A stretch of DNA of 64,000 bases from Spirochaetaceae bacterium (lineage in GTDB: Bacteria > Spirochaetota > Spirochaetia > DSM-27196 > PWMO01). Shown in pieces: positions 27,898 through 36,711 of this stretch. Each line of letters opens with the position of its first letter. Within the stretch, counting starts at the first letter, position 1. The notes under the pieces were generated by a model, which saw nothing but the letters and a program-made list of their open reading frames with translations, did no database searches and was not told where the DNA came from. Location: positions 23,530 to 87,529 of the forward strand of contig REDW01000104.1 of NCBI GenBank assembly GCA_007693325.1, read 5' to 3'. The translations under genes were made by a program, and so were the position numbers.

Positions 27898-28629
27898 ATG
27901 AAACAGGGTATTCGCCTGTTCGTCTGTGTTCTGGCGCTGCTCATTTTGGGCTCATCGCCGCTGTTGGCTCAGACGCGTCGGCCGATGATAAACTCGGTCG
28001 TTCTGGACGACTTCAACGACCCCTCCAACCTGTGGATGGTTCGTGGAAGCCGCTTCGTCAATGACGACCTGCTGGATTGGGAATGGGTACGTGCCTGGCC
28101 GGAAGCCCTTCACCGCACCGAACCGGAGGACGTGACGCTGCGCTCGCTTGGCATTCGCGCCGGATTCAACCGCATCGGATACAACTATCTGGAGATCATC
28201 CCGGCGCAGGAGAACGAGGACGGTGAACTGGTCGCGAGAACCATTCCTCTGCCCGGTACCGCACAGTCAATCGATATGTGGGTCTGGGGTTCCAATCGTG
28301 ACTACTATATCGACGTCCAGCTGCGCGATCATCGCGGTATCGTGCACACTCTGCGCGTGGGAGACATCAACTACCGCGGGTGGGACAATATCTTTGTAGA
28401 CGTGCCCACCTGGATACCGCAGCAGGTGAGTTACGTTCCGCAACGCCGCGGCCTGGAGCTGGTCAAGATAGTTCTGTGGACGCGACCAACAGAACGCGTC
28501 AACGAGTTCTACGTCTATCTGGACGAGCTTCGTGTGGTCACCAACCTGGCGGAGGACTACTGGGATGGCGAGCAGTTGGGTGATCCGGATGCCGTTGAGC
28601 AGCTCTGGAACGAAGCGCGCGGAATGTAG
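27898..28629 (+). CDS. flaA: Flagellar filament outer-layer protein FlaA
   Basis: 243 residues. Start at ATG 27898 with AAGGAG and AAAGGA just upstream; the tracked start at 27817 is actually the -35 box. Signal peptide MKQGIRLFVCVLALLILGSSPLLAQ. The mature domain is the FlaA-type beta-sandwich: VVLDDFNDPSNLW, SIDMWVWGSNRDYYIDVQLRD, FYVYLDELRVVTN. FlaA coats the FlaB core of the periplasmic flagellum in spirochaetes. Confidence 0.94.
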   Translation: MKQGIRLFVCVLALLILGSSPLLAQTRRPMINSVVLDDFNDPSNLWMVRGSRFVNDDLLDWEWVRAWPEALHRTEPEDVTLRSLGIRAGFNRIGYNYLEIIPAQENEDGELVARTIPLPGTAQSIDMWVWGSNRDYYIDVQLRDHRGIVHTLRVGDINYRGWDNIFVDVPTWIPQQVSYVPQRRGLELVKIVLWTRPTERVNEFYVYLDELRVVTNLAEDYWDGEQLGDPDAVEQLWNEARGM

Positions 28630-28640
28630 GAGGGGCGGCA

Positions 28641-29351
28641 ATGAAACAAACACTATTCCTTATGGTCCTGATTGCTCTGGTGGCTACCGGCGGCTCGCTG
28701 GTTGCACAGGAAGTCAACGATATCCAGGCGGAACAGCTGGGACAGGATACCGCCCAGCAGGCCCTGCAGGAAGTCTCGATCTCGCGATTTGAGGACCCAG
28801 GTTTCTGGCGCACGTACGTGCCGCACGATGCCGGAGTGATCACGCACCGGCGGCTCGAGGGCGGTCCGATGGACAAGGAGCCGATCGAAGCCGAAGTTGC
28901 CGCTGGAATCGATATTCCCGATGATTACGTACTGGGTATCAAGACCGAGTTCTTCCGCCGCGGAATAACCAATATCTACGTTGAGGCTATCAGACCTCTG
29001 CCGGTGCCGGGTATAGCCAAGACGCTCTCGGTGTGGGTGGTCGGACGCAACTTCAATCACGAGCTGTACGCCATTATCCGCGACCAGTTCGGCAACCAGG
29101 GCCAGCTCTACATGGGCCGCATGAACTTCTCCGGCTGGCGCCGCATGACAACCGCAATCCCGCCCAACATCATGCAGCGCAACGTGCACTATCCGCACCT
29201 GGCAGGCATTGAAATACTCGGATTTCTGATCCGCCCCGCGATGCTGGAGACCTACGGCTCGTATTACGTCTACTTCGATGACCTGCGCGTCATGACGGAC
29301 CTCTTCACCGAAGAGAGCCGCGATCCCGACGACATGGTGGACGGCTGGTAG
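28641..29351 (+). CDS. flaA: Second FlaA-type outer-layer protein
   Basis: 236 residues, signal peptide MKQTLFLMVLIALVATGGSLVAQ. Same fold as its neighbour: TLSVWVVGRNFNHELYAIIRD, FSGWRRMTTAIPPNI, YYVYFDDLRVMTD. It starts 12 nt after the first flaA with AGGAGGGG upstream. Paired flaA genes are known in Treponema; the second usually makes a minor sheath component. Confidence 0.92.
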   Translation: MKQTLFLMVLIALVATGGSLVAQEVNDIQAEQLGQDTAQQALQEVSISRFEDPGFWRTYVPHDAGVITHRRLEGGPMDKEPIEAEVAAGIDIPDDYVLGIKTEFFRRGITNIYVEAIRPLPVPGIAKTLSVWVVGRNFNHELYAIIRDQFGNQGQLYMGRMNFSGWRRMTTAIPPNIMQRNVHYPHLAGIEILGFLIRPAMLETYGSYYVYFDDLRVMTDLFTEESRDPDDMVDGW

Positions 29352-29371
29352 AGCAGAGAAGCGGTCCGCGT

Positions 29372-30211
29372 TTAGCGCTGCTGTTCAGCGTTTGTACGCG
29401 GGGCCAGCGGGGCAGTGGGAAACAGACGCGCGAAGTTCTCGGCCACCGCGCAGACTAACCGGTCCAGCGGCTGGTGCCTGATTTCCGCCAGCGCACCGTA
29501 GGTGTGAGCGACGTAGCCCGGATGATTGGGTCTGCCGCGCGCGGGCAGCGGAGCCAGAAAGGGCGCATCGGTCTCAACCAGCAGCGCGTCCAGCGGGACC
29601 CTGGCGGCCGCCAGGCGCAGCTGTTCGGCATCAGGGAACGTCAGATTTCCGGCAAATGATACGTAGAACCCCAGGTCAACGCATTTGTCCACGTAGTCGG
29701 GAGCCGCGGAGAAGCAGTGCATGATTCCCCCGCGCGGCGGCGGGCAATCGCGCAGCACGCGGAGAATATCTTCGGTAGCATTCCGGTTGTGGATGATCAA
29801 CGGTAAGTCAAACTCACGCGCAGCGTGCAGCTGCGCCTCAAACAGCGCGTACTGCGCCGCGGAGTGGTCGCGTCCGCGGAACCAGTCCAGACCGGTTTCG
29901 CCGATAGCCACCACTGCCGGGTTGGCTACCGCATCGCGGATACTACGCAGTGCAGTGTCGGCGGTGACACGCGCGGCTTCAGCGGGATGCACCCCTACGC
30001 TGTGTACAACGTAGGGGAAGCCGGCGGCCGCCTCGAGCCTCTGCTGCAGGTCACCGGCATGGATGCCGATGTCCAGCAGCGAGCACATGCCGGCGTCAAA
30101 GCAGCGCCTGAGTATATCGCGCAGCGGCACACCTCGGCCGGCGGTGACCGTGAGGTGGCAGTGCGAGTCAATGGTGCCGGCCAGCGCCAGCAGGTGTTTC
30201 AGGTGATCCAT
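29372..30211 (-). CDS. tatD: TatD-family metal-dependent hydrolase (DNase)
   Basis: I use the ATG at 30211 (279 residues) because the tracked GTG at 30259 sits inside the upstream gene without an SD. TIM-barrel amidohydrolase motifs are complete: IDSHCHL, GVHPAE, AIGETGLDW, IIHNRNATED, GGIMHCFSA, VETDAPFL. TatD enzymes are Mg-dependent 3'-5' exonucleases. It is 31 nt after the acyl-CoA ligase gene, and convergent with flaA with a 20-nt gap. Confidence 0.92.
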   Translation of the reverse strand: MDHLKHLLALAGTIDSHCHLTVTAGRGVPLRDILRRCFDAGMCSLLDIGIHAGDLQQRLEAAAGFPYVVHSVGVHPAEAARVTADTALRSIRDAVANPAVVAIGETGLDWFRGRDHSAAQYALFEAQLHAAREFDLPLIIHNRNATEDILRVLRDCPPPRGGIMHCFSAAPDYVDKCVDLGFYVSFAGNLTFPDAEQLRLAAARVPLDALLVETDAPFLAPLPARGRPNHPGYVAHTYGALAEIRHQPLDRLVCAVAENFARLFPTAPLAPRTNAEQQR

Positions 30212-30242
30212 AGCCGGAGCTGCTCTCTTGCAGGCGTGGCGC

Positions 30243-31976
30243 TCAGTGCTGCTGTTCACCCTCTACGGAGTGGCGCTTGATTTTCTTGGTAGTGGTCATC
30301 TCCATGGGCTCATCGAGCAGCACTACCCGATTGATCCGCTGGTAGGGTGTCATCTGGTGGTTCACCTCGGCAACAACCTCATTGATGCGTTCTTCAATCG
30401 CTTTGCGACCCGCCTCGCCGCGCTGCAGCTGCTGTTCAAACAGCTCTTGACTGGGATAGATCAGCGCCTCGATCTGTTCGACCTTGCTGTGAGGATCGTC
30501 CTGGTAGCCGCGTACCATGATCTGCTCCACCTCGTCATAGAGCTGAAAGTTGTTTTCGATCTCTTCGGGGTAGACGTTCTTGCCGCCCTCGGTGACAATC
30601 AGGTTCTTGGCGCGGCCGGTGAGATAGAGGTAGTTTTCGCTGTCCAGGTAGCCGATATCACCGGTCTTGAAGTAACCGTCGTCGGTGAAGACTTCGGCGG
30701 TTTCCTCGGGCATATTATAGTAGCCCTGCATGACCATCGGTCCTTTGACCACAATTTCCCCTGCACCGCGTTCATCGGGATCGATGATCTTCATGTCGAC
30801 CTCGGGGATCACCCGGCCGACGCTGGTCTCCTTGTAGTGGTCTTTTGGATTGAGGGTCAGAATCGGTGCTGTCTCGGTCAAGCCGTAGCCCTGCACAAAG
30901 TCGATGCCGAGCTGATTGTAGCGCCGAAAAACGCTCGGCGCCAGCGGTCCTCCGCCGGAGATGCAGATCCGCACCGTAGCCAGTGATGCCTTGTCCAGCA
31001 CGCTGTGAAAGATCTTCTTGCCGGGGTTTTTCCCGCTGAGTTTCTTGATCAAGCCGCTGAGGCCCATCAGGAATCGAATCACTGCGTAGACTATAATGCC
31101 TTTTTCCCGGACACCGCGCATGATGCCGTTGAGTACCTTGTTGAACAGCATCGGCACACCCAGAAACATGCTGACGCGCGCCTCTTTCAGGTCGTGCAGA
31201 ATCTGCTTTATCACCATGCGCTTGCCGAATACCAGTTCGGCTCCCACCGACATGCTTTCAATGAATACCGCCAGCATACAGTACGAGTGGTGCAGCGGCA
31301 GTAGTGCGTAGAAGATGTCGGTGTGGTAGATGCTGAGGTTGGCCTGTGCCAGAAGGCAGTCCGAGACAAAATTGGCGTGCGTCAGCATGACGCCCTTGGG
31401 CCGCCCGGTTGTGCCCGAGGTAAACAGGATAGCGGCCAGGTCATCTTCGGCTGCCGGCTTGATCTTGTAGTCGCGTTTGGCCTCGAGATGATAGATGTAC
31501 GGCTCCTGATTGCTGGAGAGGCTGAACACACCGCGCGGGGCGGCCTTGCGCGCGCGGAAGTGTTCAAAGCGCTCTTCGTCAACAAACAGCACCCGGGCCC
31601 CCGAAACCGACAGCAGCCGCTCGATCTCGGCGTCTTTTAACTGGTAGTCTATCGGTACAACCGTGGCGCCGGCGAACAGCGTAGCCATGTAGGCGATCGC
31701 CCACTCGGGGCTGTTCTTGCCACTGACCGCCACCTTGTCTCCGTGGTCTATCTTGACCGAACGCAGGAAATTTGCCACTCGCAGAATGATCTGCTGCGCT
31801 TCACGGAATGTCATGCTGATGCGCTCGGGGTCGTAGACCGTGTAGCACTGGCGATCGGGAAAGCGTTCTGCGCTGATAGTGAAGAGTTCGGCCAGCGTGG
31901 GCCACGTGCCGTTGAAGTGCGTTCCACGATACTGGTCGAGGAAGCTCCAAGGGGTGTTATGTTGCGTGCTTTTCAT
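30243..31976 (-). CDS. AMP-dependent acyl-CoA synthetase/ligase
   Basis: 577 residues. It has the P-loop-like TSGTTGRPKGVMLTHAN (about 186), the YGLTETAPILTLNP adenylate motif and YFKTGDIGYLDSENYLYLTGR (hinge). This is the ANL superfamily; the N-terminus and length fit long-chain acyl-CoA ligase, which activates fatty acids as acyl-AMP and then acyl-CoA. Substrate chain length is not readable. SD GGGA is 6 nt before the ATG. Confidence 0.9.
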   Translation of the reverse strand: MKSTQHNTPWSFLDQYRGTHFNGTWPTLAELFTISAERFPDRQCYTVYDPERISMTFREAQQIILRVANFLRSVKIDHGDKVAVSGKNSPEWAIAYMATLFAGATVVPIDYQLKDAEIERLLSVSGARVLFVDEERFEHFRARKAAPRGVFSLSSNQEPYIYHLEAKRDYKIKPAAEDDLAAILFTSGTTGRPKGVMLTHANFVSDCLLAQANLSIYHTDIFYALLPLHHSYCMLAVFIESMSVGAELVFGKRMVIKQILHDLKEARVSMFLGVPMLFNKVLNGIMRGVREKGIIVYAVIRFLMGLSGLIKKLSGKNPGKKIFHSVLDKASLATVRICISGGGPLAPSVFRRYNQLGIDFVQGYGLTETAPILTLNPKDHYKETSVGRVIPEVDMKIIDPDERGAGEIVVKGPMVMQGYYNMPEETAEVFTDDGYFKTGDIGYLDSENYLYLTGRAKNLIVTEGGKNVYPEEIENNFQLYDEVEQIMVRGYQDDPHSKVEQIEALIYPSQELFEQQLQRGEAGRKAIEERINEVVAEVNHQMTPYQRINRVVLLDEPMEMTTTKKIKRHSVEGEQQH

Positions 31977-32017
31977 AGCGATTCCCTGTGAGTTGGTCTT
32001 GGGTTGTGGATGGTGTC

Positions 32018-32046
32018 ATTGTAACACGGACGCGGAGGTCTGTCGC
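32018..32046 (-). promoter_or_regulatory. Sigma70-type promoter of the acyl-CoA ligase
   Basis: GCGACA, 17 nt, TACAAT on the minus strand, about 41 nt before the ATG. Good -10, moderate -35. Confidence 0.45.
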
Positions 32047-32069
32047 CCCGCAGCAGCGCGCCGTTCCGA

Positions 32070-33302
32070 TCAGTATTCGTACTTGCGGCGGATCGAGGCT
32101 ACCACGTCCTGCATACCCAGAAAGATTTCAACCAGTTCGGGGTCAAACTGACGGCCGGCGTTCTGCTTCAGGTACTCCAGGGCGCGTTCTTCAACCCACG
32201 GATTCTTGTAAGAACGTTCGGAGATCAGCGCGTCAAATACGTCCGCAATCGACACTATCCGCGCGCTGACGGGGATCTCTTCGGCGCGTTTGCCCGCGCC
32301 GAATTCGATGTTGCTGAGTTGCAGCGATTTGATTTTTCCCGGATAACCGCTCCCGTCCCAGCGCTCGTGGTGATTCAGTATGACCTCGCGCGCTATCTGG
32401 TCCCACGGTGAATCGGCACGGCTGAACAGCCGTGCGCCGAGAACGGTGTGCCATTTCAGCAGGGTCTGTTCTTCTGCGCTGAGTGCGTTGCGTTTTTTCA
32501 GGATTGCATCGCTGATTGCAATTTTCCCGATGTCGTGCAGCATTGCCGCGGTCTTGATCATACCGCGGTTGCGCCGCATGGTGCGTTCGGGTATGCTGCG
32601 CTGCTGCGCCCAGATTTCGTAGAGTTCGGCAGCGTACGCGCCAACTCGCTTGGCGTGGCGGCTGGTCTCGTAGGGATCGCGGAGCTCGGCCAGTTCAACC
32701 ATTCGCAGTACCATTTCCTTACTCATGCGCGCGGTTTCGATGGCGTTGGCGGCATGCCGTGCAAACTGATTGACGTAGCGCCGGTCCTGTTCGGAAAACG
32801 GCACCACCTGGCCCTGGTTATCCAGCGCGTTGATCAGCTGCAGCACACCCACAACCTTGGCAGAGCGCGTGATCAGCGGGACAATCAGCATCGAACCGGT
32901 GGTGTAGTCCGACTTCTGGTCAAACGAAGGATTGAAAGAGTAGTCCACGTCGCTGTGGATGTGATAGACGTCATCGATCAGCAGCGACTCTCCGCTGGAG
33001 GCAACGTAGCCGGCCAGCGAACGGTTGTCCAACGGCAGGCTGCGGCTGGAGTAGACGTAGCGCGACTCAGCCTGGTTGCGGGCAAACAGCGTATCGTTCT
33101 GCACGTAGCTGAAAAAGAGCCGCTGCTTTGAGATCAGGTAGAGCGTTCCGGCATCCGCTTTGACAAAACGGCGGCTCTCGTGCAGCACGCGCTCCAGCAG
33201 TTCGTCGAGCTCCTGGATGTGATGTATCGAGTCAACCGTATCGAGCAGCGCGTTGATATCGCGAGGTGTTTGCTGACTCGGTGCATGCGTTTGAGACGAC
33301 AC
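32070..33302 (-). CDS. GAF + HD-GYP protein, probable c-di-GMP phosphodiesterase
   Basis: 410 residues. GAF domain about 30-185 (ADAGTLYLISKQRLFF, GSMLIVPLITRSAKVVGVL). HD-GYP domain about 195-400, with MLHDIGKIAI (HD), KWHTVLGARLF, NHHERWDGSGYP (the GYP signature) and SIADVFDAL. HD-GYP enzymes break c-di-GMP to GMP. The ligand of the GAF domain is unknown. GTG start at 33302, the only start near the domain boundary, and it lacks an SD. It probably sets c-di-GMP for the PilZ proteins. Confidence 0.92.
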   Translation of the reverse strand: MSSQTHAPSQQTPRDINALLDTVDSIHHIQELDELLERVLHESRRFVKADAGTLYLISKQRLFFSYVQNDTLFARNQAESRYVYSSRSLPLDNRSLAGYVASSGESLLIDDVYHIHSDVDYSFNPSFDQKSDYTTGSMLIVPLITRSAKVVGVLQLINALDNQGQVVPFSEQDRRYVNQFARHAANAIETARMSKEMVLRMVELAELRDPYETSRHAKRVGAYAAELYEIWAQQRSIPERTMRRNRGMIKTAAMLHDIGKIAISDAILKKRNALSAEEQTLLKWHTVLGARLFSRADSPWDQIAREVILNHHERWDGSGYPGKIKSLQLSNIEFGAGKRAEEIPVSARIVSIADVFDALISERSYKNPWVEERALEYLKQNAGRQFDPELVEIFLGMQDVVASIRRKYEY

Positions 33303-33308
33303 GCCTAT

Positions 33309-33337
33309 AGTGTACGCTTTGCAGCGCGCTTGTGCAA
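33309..33337 (-). promoter_or_regulatory. Promoter of the HD-GYP gene, predicted leaderless
   Basis: TTGCAC, 17 nt, TACACT on the minus strand; only 6 nt lie between the -10 box and the GTG, so transcription would begin at the start codon itself. Confidence 0.4.
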
Positions 33338-33349
33338 ATCATCCTTTCC

Positions 33350-33814
33350 TCAGGTGAGATCGGCAAACCGCGCGCCGACGAACTGCGCCAGCACTGTCGG
33401 TGCAATACGGATCTGGGCACCGAGAACACCGGCGCTGACGTAGATTCGCTGGTGCAGAAGGGCGGTCTCATCGATCAGGGTTGGCAGCGGGGTACGCATG
33501 CCGATGGGCGAGCAGGCGCCGCGCCGGTAGCCGGTAGTGGCAAACAGGTCACGCGCAGCGATCAGCGCCACGCGCTTGTCGGCGCCGGCAGCAGCTGCCT
33601 TTCCGGGGTCCAGCTCCAGCGAGCCGGGTACGCAACAGACCAGCAGACCGCTGCGGTCACCGCGCGCTACCAGCGTCTTGAACAGCTCGTCCGCCGTTGC
33701 GCCGATCCTGCGCGCCACCGAGACTGCGTCCAGGGCAGCCCCACCGCTGTCGTAAGTTATGACCTCGTGCGCTACACCGTGGGCCTGCAGCAGGCGCGTA
33801 ACGTTGGTCTGCAT
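33350..33814 (-). CDS. ybaK: YbaK/EbsC family Cys-tRNA(Pro) deacylase
   Basis: Start at ATG 33814 (154 residues, family length); the tracked start lies inside pdxA. Conserved blocks: ARRIGATADELFKTLVARGD, the substrate loop PGSLELDPGKAAAA, and YRRGACSPIGM near the end (family GGCSPIG). The enzyme hydrolyses mischarged Cys-tRNA(Pro). It begins 4 nt after the pdxA-like stop, so it is third in a transcript with no obvious metabolic link to its neighbours. Confidence 0.9.
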   Translation of the reverse strand: MQTNVTRLLQAHGVAHEVITYDSGGAALDAVSVARRIGATADELFKTLVARGDRSGLLVCCVPGSLELDPGKAAAAGADKRVALIAARDLFATTGYRRGACSPIGMRTPLPTLIDETALLHQRIYVSAGVLGAQIRIAPTVLAQFVGARFADLT

Positions 33815-33818
33815 GCGC

Positions 33819-34793
33819 TCAGCGGCCCGCTGCCAGCAGCTGAGCCATGCGGTAGGCGGCGTGCAGGCTGCGCGTGCGTGCGATGCCCTGGTAGGCGATG
33901 TCAAAGGCGGTTCCGTGGTCAACCGAGGTTCGGATTATCGGCAGGCCGAGGGTCACGTTGACACCGCCGTCAAAGTCCAGCGTCTTCATCGGGATGTGAC
34001 CCTGGTCGTGGTACATGCAGACCACCGCGTCGTAACGTCGGTTTTCCACCGCCTGGTAGAAGACCGTATCGGCGGCGATCGGTCCGTGGGCGTCGATACC
34101 GCGCGTGCGCGCGGCCTGCACCGCGGGCTGGATCTCGCGTGCGTCTTCCTGACCAAAGAGGCCGTGTTCGCCGGCGTGCGGGTTGAGCCCGGCAACCGCA
34201 ATTCTGGCTCGCGGGCGCAACCGCAGCAGCGCGCTGTGGGTCAGCTCGATAACCTGCAGCACGCGCTGTTGCCGCACGCGCTCGATGGCGTCTCGCAACG
34301 CCACATGGGTGCTGACGTGGGTTACAATCAGCTTCTCGCAGGCCAGCATCATGGTTGTAGCTCTGGTGCCGCACAACTCGGCAATGAACTCGGTATGGCC
34401 GGAAAACCCCGGCTGCGACAGACCGCAGGCTTCCTTGTTGATTGGCAGGGTCACCATGGCATCGATAACGCCGTCGAGCGCCAGGCGCGTGGCGCGTTCA
34501 ACGTAGGCTATAGCCGCTCTGCCGCTTTCCATAGAGAGCCGCCCGGGGTGTATGTCGGCCGGCGACAGCAGCCCGAGATCAAGTACCGCCAGTGTGCCCG
34601 CCCGGGGCCGAGCGGCAGCGTCGGCCACTGGCGTGAAATCGATGCTGAGACTCAGAGCCTCGCGGGCTCGCTTGAGTGCGGCAAGATCGCCGACGGCTAC
34701 GGTGTCTGCGCCGAACAGCCCCTCGCCCCACGCCTTGAGCATAAGTTCGGGACCTACTCCGTTTGCATCGCCAATAGTAACTGCAATCATCAC
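33819..34793 (-). CDS. PdxA-family dehydrogenase, probably PdxA2 (4-phospho-tetronate)
   Basis: 324 residues with the PdxA pattern: GDANGVGPELMLKAW, TLPINKEACGLSQPGFSGHTEF, YHDQGHIPMKTLDFDGGVNVTLGLP. True PdxA makes pyridoxine precursor from 4-phosphohydroxythreonine; the PdxA2 branch oxidises 4-phospho-D-threonate or -erythronate. Its start overlaps the stop of a four-carbon-acid sugar kinase (ATGA), which makes exactly those phosphates, so the catabolic role is the better call. This is context inference; residues alone do not decide. Confidence 0.85.
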   Translation of the reverse strand: MMIAVTIGDANGVGPELMLKAWGEGLFGADTVAVGDLAALKRAREALSLSIDFTPVADAAARPRAGTLAVLDLGLLSPADIHPGRLSMESGRAAIAYVERATRLALDGVIDAMVTLPINKEACGLSQPGFSGHTEFIAELCGTRATTMMLACEKLIVTHVSTHVALRDAIERVRQQRVLQVIELTHSALLRLRPRARIAVAGLNPHAGEHGLFGQEDAREIQPAVQAARTRGIDAHGPIAADTVFYQAVENRRYDAVVCMYHDQGHIPMKTLDFDGGVNVTLGLPIIRTSVDHGTAFDIAYQGIARTRSLHAAYRMAQLLAAGR

Positions 34794-36052
34794 GCCCGCT
34801 CCTCGAGATAGTCCAGAATACGTAGTATGGCATTGTCAGCGCCAAAACCGCCGGCCTTTGTTACTACCGGTATCTGATTGACCGCGGCGGAATTGCCGCG
34901 CGCCGTGTGGTCCAGCACAAAGTGCCCACACGGGATACCCGGTAGCGCTTCGGTTTCAACCGAAAAACCGCTACAGCCGAGCGCGGCTGCAACCTTCACG
35001 GCGGTGTCCCCGCCGCTGAGCATCAGGCCGCCGGGCGGCTCGCTCAGGACAATAGCGGCTACCAGATGCCCGATGAAACGCGCGATACTGTCGGCACACG
35101 TGTGGGTGGCGTCGCCGCCGCCCGGGCTGCGTAACAGACACGGCGCGCCGCGGCTGCGGGCGTTGTGATACAGTTGCTTCAGACGGCTATGCTCGGCCTG
35201 CGGCGCGTCAACTGCGGCTGCAGGATCGAGACGCAGCTCGCACAGCTCAGAGCGCTGCTGCAGCGCGTGGTCGATCTGCACAGCGGCATTGGCGCTCAAA
35301 CTGCCAACCACAATCAGCACCGGTGCAGCGCTGGTTTTTGGTGGGAGCAGAAATTGGGCCAATCCCGAAGAACCGACCGGCAGCACCGCTTGATCCAGCT
35401 GCCACACGCCGGCGGCGATAATCTGCAGGTCGTGGTCTGTCTCGGCGTCCACGACTGCCAGCTGAGGTCCTGCAGCGGCGCAGATCCGGCGCAGCCGCTC
35501 CTGCAGCGGCAACGGCCCGCGGCGGACGGCCTCCAGATTGATCAACGTGATCTGATAGCTGCACTGAGTCGACATAATGTCTGCGATTGATGAGTGTGCT
35601 ACCGGCGTCCTCGGATCACGCGCGGTCTCGGTTTCGGCAAGCGGCTGGGAGTGCACCAGGCAGCGGCCGCCGACCGTGGTGCGTCCGTGGTGCGGCAGCG
35701 CCGGCGCCACTACTGCCAGGCGCGCTGAGGAGGCATCGAGTGCCGCGGCAATTTCGCTGCCGGGGTTGCCGCGCATGGTTGAGTCTATCTTCTTGTAGAA
35801 GTGCTGCACGCCGTGGGTCTGCAGCTGTGAGACCGCGGCAAAGACCTTGTCGTAGGCGCTACGCGCGTTGTCAAAGCGCGACTCGGTGTCAATCGCCAGC
35901 ACGTCAAAGCGCTGTAGCGACTGCGGTGGTAGCGTGCCGTCAAACGAGACCGCGCTTGCGTAACCCCGTTTAGCAAACTGAACCGTGGTATCGTTGGCAC
36001 CGGTAAAATCATCAGCCAGGATAACCATTCGGGTGCGTATTGCGGGGCGCAT
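34790..36052 (-). CDS. Four-carbon acid sugar kinase (DUF1537)
   Basis: 420 residues. N-terminal domain: ILADDFTGANDTTVQFAKRGY; KKIDSTMRGNPGSEIAAALD; VAPALPHHGRTTVGGRCLV. C-terminal domain: GGLMLSGGDTAVKVAAAL and GIPCGHFVLDH. These are the DUF1537/OtnK-DtnK signatures. Such kinases phosphorylate D-threonate, D-erythronate or 3-oxo-tetronate. Coupled to the PdxA-like gene. No aldolase, transporter or regulator is adjacent, so the rest of the pathway must lie elsewhere. Confidence 0.88.
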   Translation of the reverse strand: MRPAIRTRMVILADDFTGANDTTVQFAKRGYASAVSFDGTLPPQSLQRFDVLAIDTESRFDNARSAYDKVFAAVSQLQTHGVQHFYKKIDSTMRGNPGSEIAAALDASSARLAVVAPALPHHGRTTVGGRCLVHSQPLAETETARDPRTPVAHSSIADIMSTQCSYQITLINLEAVRRGPLPLQERLRRICAAAGPQLAVVDAETDHDLQIIAAGVWQLDQAVLPVGSSGLAQFLLPPKTSAAPVLIVVGSLSANAAVQIDHALQQRSELCELRLDPAAAVDAPQAEHSRLKQLYHNARSRGAPCLLRSPGGGDATHTCADSIARFIGHLVAAIVLSEPPGGLMLSGGDTAVKVAAALGCSGFSVETEALPGIPCGHFVLDHTARGNSAAVNQIPVVTKAGGFGADNAILRILDYLEERA

Positions 36053-36073
36053 CGCTTCACAGTCCTCTGCGTA

Positions 36074-36568
36074 TCAGAGCCGGGTCAACACTACCGAGCT
36101 TTGCTGCAGAATATCGGGCACCAGCGGATCGTTGCGGTAGTCGTAGTGGTATACAATCTCGCTCACACCGGCGGCCGCCAGCAGCTTGGCGCAGGTGATA
36201 CACGGGAAGTGGGTGATATAGATGGTAGCTCCGTCCAGGCGGACACCGCGCCGCGCGGCGTCGGCAACAGCGTTCTGCTCGGCGTGTACGGTTGCCTGCT
36301 CGTGGCCGTCGCGCATACGCGAGCGGTGGACGGCACCCGGCAGGAAGCCGTTATAACCGGCGGCGATGATCCGGTTGCGGTTCTGACCGCCGGAGACCAG
36401 TACACAGCCTACGTGAAGCCGTTGGCAGCTGGAACGAGATGCCAGCAGCAAGGCGGTAGCCATGAAATAGGCGCCCCACGAAGGGCGCGCGGCGAGACCT
36501 TCGGTGGTGCGCGCAACGTCTTCGATGAGGGTGGTGTCTGCCGCGCGTGAATCGCTGTTGCTATCCAT
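36074..36568 (-). CDS. Deoxycytidylate (dCMP) deaminase
   Basis: Start at ATG 36568 (164 residues); the tracked start is 31 codons upstream without support. Zinc sites are clear: TVHAEQNAVADAA (HAE) and HFPCITCAKLLAAAG (PCxxC), with AAGYNGFLPGAVH preceding. The enzyme deaminates dCMP to dUMP for thymidylate synthesis. The start has no strong SD. It ends 22 nt before the DUF1537 gene. Confidence 0.9.
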   Translation of the reverse strand: MDSNSDSRAADTTLIEDVARTTEGLAARPSWGAYFMATALLLASRSSCQRLHVGCVLVSGGQNRNRIIAAGYNGFLPGAVHRSRMRDGHEQATVHAEQNAVADAARRGVRLDGATIYITHFPCITCAKLLAAAGVSEIVYHYDYRNDPLVPDILQQSSVVLTRL

Positions 36569-36711
36569 GACGTTGCGCCGATTATGCCATACTGCCACAG
36601 TTTTCGCCAGCGTGCGCTGCCGTGTCTGCGTTGTGTCAAGATTCTGCGTGTGCGCTTGCACCGTACCCGCGGCAGCGGTACCTTATAGGAATAAGGGATC
36701 ATACGCGCTAG

